NCBI GenBank assembly: GCA_000697665.1
Contig: KL197710.1
Location: 834,090 to 898,089 of the forward strand
Length of the DNA: 64,000 nt
Source of the DNA: Jaapia argillacea MUCL 33604
Taxonomy: Eukaryota > Basidiomycota > Agaricomycetes > Jaapiales > Jaapiaceae
Direction of reading: 5' to 3'
Of the stretch, positions 57,101 to 64,000 are shown piece after piece. Within the stretch, counting starts at the first letter, position 1, and the number at the start of each line of letters is the position of its first letter. The notes below the pieces were generated by a model, which did no database searches, was not told the DNA's origin, and was given only the letters and a program-made list of their open reading frames with translations. The translations under genes and the position numbers were made by a program.

Positions 57101-58529
57101 ATGTCTCCGTCGCTGCGACTAGACTTATTCGACATCTTGCGTGGATACGCTGCTGTTGTACCTCCCAGGATCCTCCACTACCCCGATGACTTGCCTTGGG
57201 ATGAGATGCATCACTTCTTGCTTGATTACATCCTCCTAAACTCACATTTCAAGAAATATCCTCCATCGAGTGCATACCAGCATTCATTCTGGAAATGGGC
57301 CATCGCTCATTTGGAATCCACATCATCAACCGAGGCAGGCCATTCGTGTATGGAATTTGTGCAATTATTGGCTGACCCTCTGTTAGTCAGGATGATGAGA
57401 TTGACGCGCGTATCTATGAACACTACACATCGCTACTTCAATTCTCGTATGTTTCACAATTCTTAGATCTACGTTTCTCTGAAGAAATGTAGAAAACCCC
57501 AGGTGATTGGGACACTGGCGCCACCTCAATCATCCTTTGTGACACACTTTTGGTCAAATGAACTTGGTACTCCTGCGAATCCGATTGACATCTCCGTCTT
57601 GCAAACCACAACTCTACGCGAATCAGGTGCATTCACTGAGAATGGGACTACCGGGCTGCGGACGTGGCCGGCGAGCCTTGCTTTGGCCCAATTTCTCATC
57701 ATGCATTCAGGTAACCAAACTGGTCTCTGGGGATCACGAGATCTCACCACTCGTCCCGTCGTATTGCAGACATTGTTTGCGATCGACGAGTGCTTGAACT
57801 TGGGTCCGGAGCTGGACTCTTGGGAATCGTTGTCACTACTCTACAACAGTTGCAGCGGGGGAAAGGAATGATTACCACAGAGGATCCTGGGCTGTGGATG
57901 ACTGACGTACATTATGAAGTTCTCCGGCTCTGTCGCGAGAACATCGCATTGCCATGCAGTGAGTGGTAGTCGGATGTTTCTTATACACTTGACTAATTTT
58001 CTTCAGACAAGTCCCACTCGCATCCGAACACCCACCAAGAATATCTCGACTGGGCCAGCGCCCTCGACCTGGGTCAGTCTGCCTCGTTGACGTCCTTCCT
58101 TCAAAAGGTCGACGCGCAAGTTGTCCTGGGTGCTGATGTCGTGAGTTCAACCCTCATTCGATCATCTAAAACCTTAGAGCTCTTCAGGTGTACGATCCAA
58201 GTATTATACCCGCACTTCTTGAAGTGATACGCCTGGCATTATCAGCATATTCGGAGCAGCAGCAGCAGCAGCAAAAGGTTGCATACATGGCTTTGACCGT
58301 TAGAAACGAGGCGACATTTTCCTTATTCTTGACAGCTGCCGGTTAGTCCATCATCCACTCTTTTGTACATTCTATGGTTGAATTCTTTCCAGAACATGCG
58401 TTTGTAATTCGGCACCACCTCGTAACCTCGGACGGCAACTTTATGTTCGCTGCACCACCAGAGGGGACCGGCTCCCTCAAGGACACCATAGGAAGAATCA
58501 GAATACTTGAAATGCGGAAGAGAGAATAG
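57101..58529 (+). CDS. EFM3: eEF2 lysine methyltransferase (EFM3/EEF2KMT/FAM86 family)
   Basis: Seven-beta-strand SAM methyltransferase that methylates a lysine of elongation factor 2. The FAM86-type N-terminus has FKKYPPSSAYQHSFWKWAI. The substrate-side signature is GTTGLRTWPASLALAQFL. After an intron, the SAM motif I reads RRVLELGSGAGLLGIVVTTL (near 57815). DAQVVLGADVVYDPSIIPAL is the family motif after strand 4, and VAYMALTVRNEATFSLFLTA matches the human VRNPET segment. It ends EMRKRE. A short poly-Gln (QQQQQQ) precedes VAYMAL. Introns are short; the exon around 57500-57600 is the least certain. The EF2 gene itself lies 21 kb upstream in this window. Confidence 0.9.
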
Positions 58530-58626
58530 GATTATTGTGACTGTACGGTAGGATAGAACAATCAAAGGATAAAACATAGCCTTGAGACTCAAGATCCAAG
58601 ATGTCGAAAGGAACTACTACCACTCC

Positions 58627-60008
58627 TCAGTTACGAGAACTACTCGTCTTCACAGTTCCGCAGAAGGTGCAAGTCCAAAAGTCGTGTGGCATATCTGCTC
58701 CTCCGCACGCAGCGCATGTCCATCCCGATGATGGGCCTGGCTGACTCGGACGAATGCTGTCGCACGCCTCACATCGGAAGGCACCAGGCTCATTCAGCAG
58801 CGTACAAGTCGCGCAAGACCATCCCCCAGATGGATTTTGCGAAACTGGTCGAATTGCGTCACAAGCATCACATCGAGCAGCGTCAGGTTTGTTCGATAAT
58901 GTGCACGCCGGACATGACCATTCTTTCGATGACCCCGAGATCTTGGTGGCCATGACTGAGTTTGATGAGGGATTTGGACGTGGTCTACGTGATGGAGCCC
59001 CACCAGCCTGGGGAGGTCGAAGTGGTTTGGGCGACTTGTCATCGACCACGATTATATCTGAGTCACCATCCGAATCACCTGTCAAATCAATAACTTTGTC
59101 CTCGACGCTGTCTCTTGCGGCCTTGGCGGCTTCTTGTTGAGCTAACAAGCCGTAGCCGCAAGCTTTCTCGTCTCCGGCTCTCCGCTCCGCTGCCTACAAT
59201 ACAGAGAGCCTGAGCTTAACGATGACTGCAAAGATATCATTATAGACGAACGAACCTCAGCAGCAAGCTCCCGTGGTGTCATGTTTCGTCTTGGCGTTGA
59301 AGCTCCTCCAAGTCGACGACCGCCACTCATCAACTCCCCTAACTTCCGCCTCTTCTCCGCAGCCTCCAAAGCTTTCTGTCGAGCCATATGGGGTGGCAAG
59401 TCATGCGATATGCCAGCGCCTAGTCTTGTCCCTTTGGAATAGAAGCCCTCGCCTGAGTAACCTGAGCGCTTGAGGGCGTCGTGTTCATCTTCCAGTCCAG
59501 AGAGGAACTTGTAGAATTTCTCGTCGTGAGGGCCATGAACGTTGTGCGTCAGCTTAGGGTTGGAGGGGAGATAAGCGAGAAGTCAGTAGCACGAGCAAGG
59601 AGATCGTACCTCGTGCAACATGGTGTGAACGATATCCTCGATGTCATAAAACGTGTCAGGCGCCCATGCCGGACGCAACCTAAGGAGTATCTTCTCTCCT
59701 CCGTTTACATCTACCATTGCAAGATATAAGCTCGACAAGCCGCAGGAGGGATAGATCATAGATTCATACTAAGACCTAGAAACACCCAAAGTGCATCGAT
59801 GAGCAAGGACACCACGATGTCAGACAAGAAACATACCAATAAGATTGGGGCTTTCTGGAAAGAACTCAGCGAGAAGAGGCAAGTGCCATGAATGCTTCCT
59901 CATGATGGGCTTCACCAACGATGCGACCTTTTGAAGGAGTGGCAGCGCTTGATCGGCCTTCGGTCGATCTTTAAGGTGCGTGAACGATTGAACGAATATC
60001 TCAGACAT
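58627..60008 (-). CDS. WSS1: WSS1-type DNA-protein crosslink protease
   Basis: WLM metalloprotease (yeast Wss1, related to SPRTN) that degrades proteins crosslinked to DNA and works with SUMO. The start MSEIFVQSFTHLKDRPKADQ opens the WLM domain. The zinc site is LHELTHNVHGPHDEKFYKFL, with HExxH and the third His. A basic linker follows (KRRKLGELMSGGRRLGG), then two hydrophobic-acidic SUMO-binding-like motifs in one stretch, VIDLTGDSD and SDIIVVDD. Three RanBP2-type zinc fingers end the protein: WSCPACTLSNKPDAARCDAC, WSCATCTLLNEPGAFRCEAC and a variant WTCAACGGADMPHDFWTCTF. The last has one extra residue between its cysteine pairs. Introns are short. Stop at 58627-58629. Confidence 0.94.
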
Positions 60009-60860
60009 CGTATGAGGTGTTGAGAGTGTGTTGTGAAGGACAGGGCCCTGCACAGCAGTAGTTTATCGTACATCTGGGTGGCTTATTAAAGGGGGTGACG
60101 CGTGCCACAGACGCGCGACGCGTCCCGTTGCCATTCGGGACTTCACTTTCTGATTTGCCAAACTGATTTTCGTCATACAAAGTTGATTTGTGTTGGTTTG
60201 TGTTGATTGGTGGCTGATTTTGAGTGGGAAAATGCAAATCAACCAATCAGCCGACAAACTGGTTGGCGCTTCGCTGTACTTGTTAACTTTGATTGGGGCG
60301 TTATCCGGCGCGCCCCTTGCTTGCGATCTCTGCTATACTGTGCTGTCCTATCACCGAGAGACTACCTGCTTGATATCTCATCATCGCTGGCCGCTATCTT
60401 GTCTTCGATCGAGTTGGGAAGTCGTCTTCTCCGTTTATGGACGACATTTTGATTTGACGCCATTCAGTCGTCGGTCGCGACGTCCGCCGCTGATCGACAC
60501 TTTGAGTCTGTCCCCTCTGTTCCTGACCTCGGTGCTTGACCACATCTCTCGTGGCCCTTTCGAGACATCGCCATCGTTCGTTCGCACACCTCGTAGCCCC
60601 GCTAGCACCTTTCCATGCTGGTGCCCTCAGGCGGGCATGTGCTCATCAATCTCGGACCTGCCTTATGCCAGTCTGGGCACTCGATCCTTCATGTTTCATA
60701 CCCTCCACACATTAATCTCTCATTTTGCACGGAATATATATTTTTAATCCTCCTTTTGCCCCGAATCTTGATCCCAAACTTGCAAAATATGAGATTTGAC
60801 TTTGGCAATTGCAAGCGAAGCCGCCCTCCTTCTCGTCTAAACCTGCCAACCTATCCCTTC
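60009..60860. other. Upstream region between WSS1 and the transposon-like gene
   Basis: Contains the WSS1 promoter and the 5' flank of the transposon-like gene. Near 60208 and 60241 there are CCAAT-type boxes in opposite orientation (GATTGG and CCAATCAG), forming an imperfect inverted repeat. A 186-codon frame (60190-60747) has no domain and is not called. The left end of the element could not be located. Confidence 0.4.
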
Positions 60861-63642
60861 ATGTGGAACTGGCTCTCTGGCCTCTTCACCGGACACTCGG
60901 CGAAAAATGCCGCCGATTCCAGAGGCAGTCACCATCAACATACCCATCCCCGTAGGCACGAAGAGGATCGGCGAGCGTATGGCAAAGATTCTGGTCGATA
61001 CGAGGATTATCCACATTATGAGGAGGATTTTGACTATGACCGCTGTCGACGCAGTGACGAATACCGCTACAGACGGCCACGACGCGATTATAATGATCGC
61101 AGAGAATGCTGCCGCTATTACTCAAGGCCACGGGAAGATAGTTATAGCGAAGACGAAGGTAAGGTTTTCGTCACTTATCGTCACTTCGCCTCATCTTTTT
61201 GTACTTTCATGCAGACTACCAGGATCCCCAACGACCCCCACTTCGGGAAGACCGTCTCTCGCAACGGGACCCTCGTCGTACCAGTCACCAGGATCATGAT
61301 CACCATCCTCGAAGGTCTCGTCGAGGATCACATAGCCCAGCCCCTATTGCACGCACCACCGACGATCACACAACAGTGCCTGCCTCCGAATATCCCTCTT
61401 CAAGTCAGTATCAATGGCCGAATGGTGACATGAAGTTTGAATGTACGGTAAAAGAGGAGCCGGCAGGGTGGAATGACGAGGGTTGGGCCTTTTGGTCGTC
61501 GGGCGCACGTCGCAATTTGGACATTATCCCTCCCGATGCGAACAGTGTCAACAAGCGAATTTGCCGTGGTGTCTGGAGATGTGGATGTCGGAATCAGGAC
61601 GAGTATTGCCGTTTCGTTTGGCCAAAGACAAACATAAATGCCTTCAAGAAGCAAGCCAAGGAGATTTGTCCCATTTGCCATGAGACCCTCACTCTCATCC
61701 CTTGCGACGCATTCATGATTGCCTACGATTATGTTCGTCCCGATGGTGTCCGTCGTCTAGTCCGCCACCACCAGGGCATCCACAAACATCCAAAGCCACC
61801 AACAAAGACACTCTCCGCTGCGGAACGCGAAGCCCTCGATCATGCCGTACAACACAACCCCCAGGCGACTGCGTTACAGCATCGAGTAGGACCTGAACGG
61901 ACTCAAGTCCCCATCACCTCGATCAATCCAATACTTTCAGATCCTCGGAAGGCTCGTTACGAAGTGGACAAGAGCAAAGTCCGAGTCGGTCTATCGGATG
62001 CTCCATCGTCAGACAACAAACTATCTGTAACGAAGTTGATCGAGTTGCTCAAGAGTGTGAGCACGATCTCGGAGATACCTTGGGTGGTGGAGTCAGATAT
62101 TTTCAAGTGATCATATGTATCAATGCAGACTCCGTTCATGCGGGAAGAGCTCCTGGCCGACGCCGTGTCATCATGGGGACAAGAGCATACTTCGACAGAA
62201 ACATCTCGCCATGGAATCATCACGGATGGTAGCCATGACTTCTTCATGGACGGTGTTCTCCTTTCGTCCTTTGTCTACTCTACCATCCTTCTTCGCTGGG
62301 TTCCGGTTCTCTATACATGGATTGGGAACCTTGATGCCGAGCACCACATACCACATTTCTTACTCCTAATTACTGCGATCGCAGGCACGGTGGCTCCAGG
62401 AATTGAAGTCGGAGATTATATTCTTAGTAATGTGTGTCTCTCGCCCTGTACCATGACGGCAAACCTTATTCAGTTCGACAGATACTGAATTACTCCCAAG
62501 CCCAACGAAAGGGTTTCGTTGAAGCGTTCGTCAACTTCATGGTCTCACGAATTCCGGGATGGGCAAGCCTCAACAAGGATGCCCAAACTGCGCAGAGGAA
62601 GAGCATTTACAACCGAGCTGAGCAACTCATCAAAGGTTGCGAAGTCCCTGGAAGTGCTCTCTTATGCGAATCAAGGAACTCATCAAAGAAAGTTGCCTGC
62701 CGCTCTTCACCTTTCTCATTAGTGTCCTCGAAGGTCACAACACCAAACCCGAACAGTTTTTACAGGCTGCCGATCAAATCCATACTGGTTTCCCTGAGGT
62801 TAAAGGATGGCTTTCTTGGTGGCTCAATCCCTTGAATGGGGCCATGATATTCCCCGCCATTCATTCGATGCCAGCAGAACTTTGCTCACGTCTTCCTGAT
62901 TCAACCAACAGAGGAGAATCAAACCACTGGCTCTTGTACTGAGCATGTGGCCAGAAGCACTCACTATTGGAGGGCATTCGCCGTCTTTTTCTCTATGTTC
63001 AGGAAATCGAGACATTATACAAGAATGTTCGCAGTGAGTTCCATTTGCCATCTCTGTTCTCATATGAAACGAATGAAATATTTGCTACTAGATGGTGCTG
63101 TCCAACGTAAAGCAAGAGACGATAAACTTCCTGCTGTCCGAGGAATCCGCTGGCATCCCAACGACGGCCGTGCTCCCGACACTCGGACACTCCTCACTCT
63201 TGCAGATGAGGCTGAAGCAAAGTTGGCGCAGGGGACGAGCTCAACCTCTATTGAAGCCCGTCTCTCCGCATTGTCCGTGAAGATCTCTGGTACCACAGAA
63301 AAATCTCCCGACGATGACTTTCCACCCAAACCAGTGATGTTGAAGGGGAAAGGAAAGGGGAAAGGAAAAACCTCAGGAAAATTGAAAGTTACGAAGGCTG
63401 CTAGAAAGCAGAGCGGAGTCGCCTCATCCTCCACCGTACAGCTCCCGCCGATACTTCCTTCTGCTATTGGGTTGCAATCCTACACTTGGAGTCGCAACTC
63501 ATGTTTCATCGATTCAAGCCTCGAACTTCTCTATTGGGGCTTTTGTATGCTTGACTCAACATGCCGGCAGGGATTGATAGACTCAGCTCGCCAACAGGCT
63601 CCTCTCTCAGGTCTAAATGGAGTATTACGACACCTGGAGTGA
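60861..63642 (+). pseudogene. Decayed transposon-like gene: GCM1/WRKY zinc finger + DDE-like core + USP-like start
   Basis: The gene begins MWNWLSGLFTGHSAKN, then an Arg/Asp/His-rich segment and a good intron (gtaagg...catgcag, ending near 61212). A zinc-binding domain of the GCM1/WRKY superfamily follows: RICRGVWRCGCRNQDEYC, then ICPICHETLTLIPCDA and HHQGIHKHPKPP. Beyond an in-frame TGA (62108) lies a transposase-like core: HGIITDGSHDFF (first Asp region), ILNYSQAQRKGFVEAF, where relatives I recall have Asp in place of Asn, and FPEVKGWLSWWLNPLNGAMI. DSTNRGESNHWLLY ends at another in-frame TGA (62940). The tail has NDGRAPDTRTLL, a Lys/Gly tract and SYTWSRNSCFIDSSLELLYW, resembling the catalytic-Cys box of ubiquitin-specific proteases. 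Frame changes near 62490 and 62640 confirm decay. Class is assigned from motif memory, not a search. Confidence 0.75.
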
Positions 63643-63702
63643 CAACTTAGTGTTTCTTCTTGGAAAACCAAGGATAGCGCTACGCAACAATGGCAACTCC
63701 GT

Positions 63703-64000
63703 GCAGCCACCAGATGCTGTAGTGGAATTGCAATTATGCCAGCAAATGGCTAGGAGTGTATTGCAACAAACCCTAGCAAATCTATTGCAATAAGTCCCAG
63801 GTCCACAGGCAGCAGCATAGCTTGGCCAGCTAGGACCTGCTGGGACCTACTGGGACCATGTGGACCATGTGGACCTGATTCAGGGGATGTCCATATATAG
63901 CTAGCTACCTAAAATGGTAAATAGCTGAAAAAGCGGAATAAAAGAGTGGAATAAATCACTAAAAATCAGGAACAATCAGAATAAATTGCACTAGGGTAGG
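63703..64000. mobile_element. CpG-free repeat at the right edge, LTR-like
   Basis: From about 63703 to 63933 there is no CpG at all, an abrupt change from the sequence before it. It contains a TATA-like CCATATATAGCTAGC (near 63891), short degenerate repeats of GGACC(T/A) (63832-63875) and an A-rich stretch. These resemble a basidiomycete LTR or solo LTR entering from the right. No end or target duplication is visible inside the window. Confidence 0.5.

Noticed and set aside
60190-60747. 186-codon plus-strand frame upstream of the transposon-like gene
   Set aside because: No domain, no start context and mixed composition; it overlaps promoter-like sequence with CCAAT boxes.
1-64000. CRISPR arrays, operons, bacterial-type promoters
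   Set aside because: None seen. Genes are intron-rich and eukaryotic, and the only direct repeat array is the palI-GNAT triplication.

Overview
This is a fungal nuclear window, almost certainly from a basidiomycete and probably an agaricomycete. The genes are dense and lie on both strands. Nearly every gene is cut by short GT-AG introns of about 50-80 nt, and intergenic gaps are mostly a few hundred bases. The protein families are eukaryotic housekeeping plus fungal lineages. Exon structures below were read by eye from frame continuity and splice consensus, so outer coordinates of multi-exon genes are firmer than internal junctions.

Layout: an acid sphingomyelinase-like secreted phosphodiesterase (393-3526, -); a poorly populated stretch to 6.2 kb with one weak ORF; a CSC1/DUF221 stress-gated channel (6235-11064, -); a small ORF with an MGCVSSK acylation-type N-terminus (-); the ER-Golgi SM protein SLY1 (+); a mitochondrial GHITM/TMBIM5-type protein (-); a TBL1-type LisH-WD40 corepressor subunit (-); a DCAF11/WDR23 WD40 protein (+); a beta-trefoil-like protein (+); a secretory-pathway agmatinase-family enzyme ending in KDEL (+); and the pH-sensing membrane protein PalI/Rim9 (-).

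From 27.4 to 32.7 kb a segment holding the 5' end of palI, its upstream region and a divergent GNAT acetyltransferase gene is present three times in tandem. This leaves three GNAT genes and two frameshifted palI 5' fragments. Next come translation elongation factor 2, an APH-fold kinase, the RNA polymerase II CTD phosphatase FCP1, a basic-secretory-protein-type metallopeptidase (-), and divergent bHLH and Zn2Cys6 regulators.

A CpG-starved repeat relic (about 44.6-46.1 kb) abuts a tRNA-Leu(AAG). Then follow RAD5 (-), CCT7 (+), a TatD-type nuclease (+), a mitoribosomal mS45/Bot1-family protein (-), the eEF2 lysine methyltransferase EFM3/EEF2KMT (+) and the DNA-protein-crosslink protease WSS1 (-).

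The right edge (about 60.9-63.6 kb) is a decayed transposon-like gene joining a GCM1/WRKY-type zinc finger, a DDE transposase-like core and a USP-like cysteine-peptidase start. It is cut off by a second CpG-free repeat resembling an LTR.

Functional themes: translation and proteostasis (EF2, its methyltransferase, CCT7, mS45); genome maintenance (RAD5, WSS1, TatD); chromatin and transcription (TBL1, FCP1, two transcription factors); membrane and secretory functions (CSC1, SLY1, PalI, sphingomyelinase, agmatinase). These are ordinary eukaryotic neighbours, not an operon. The most notable items are the transposase-peptidase fusion, the KDEL-tailed agmatinase and the palI-GNAT triplication.
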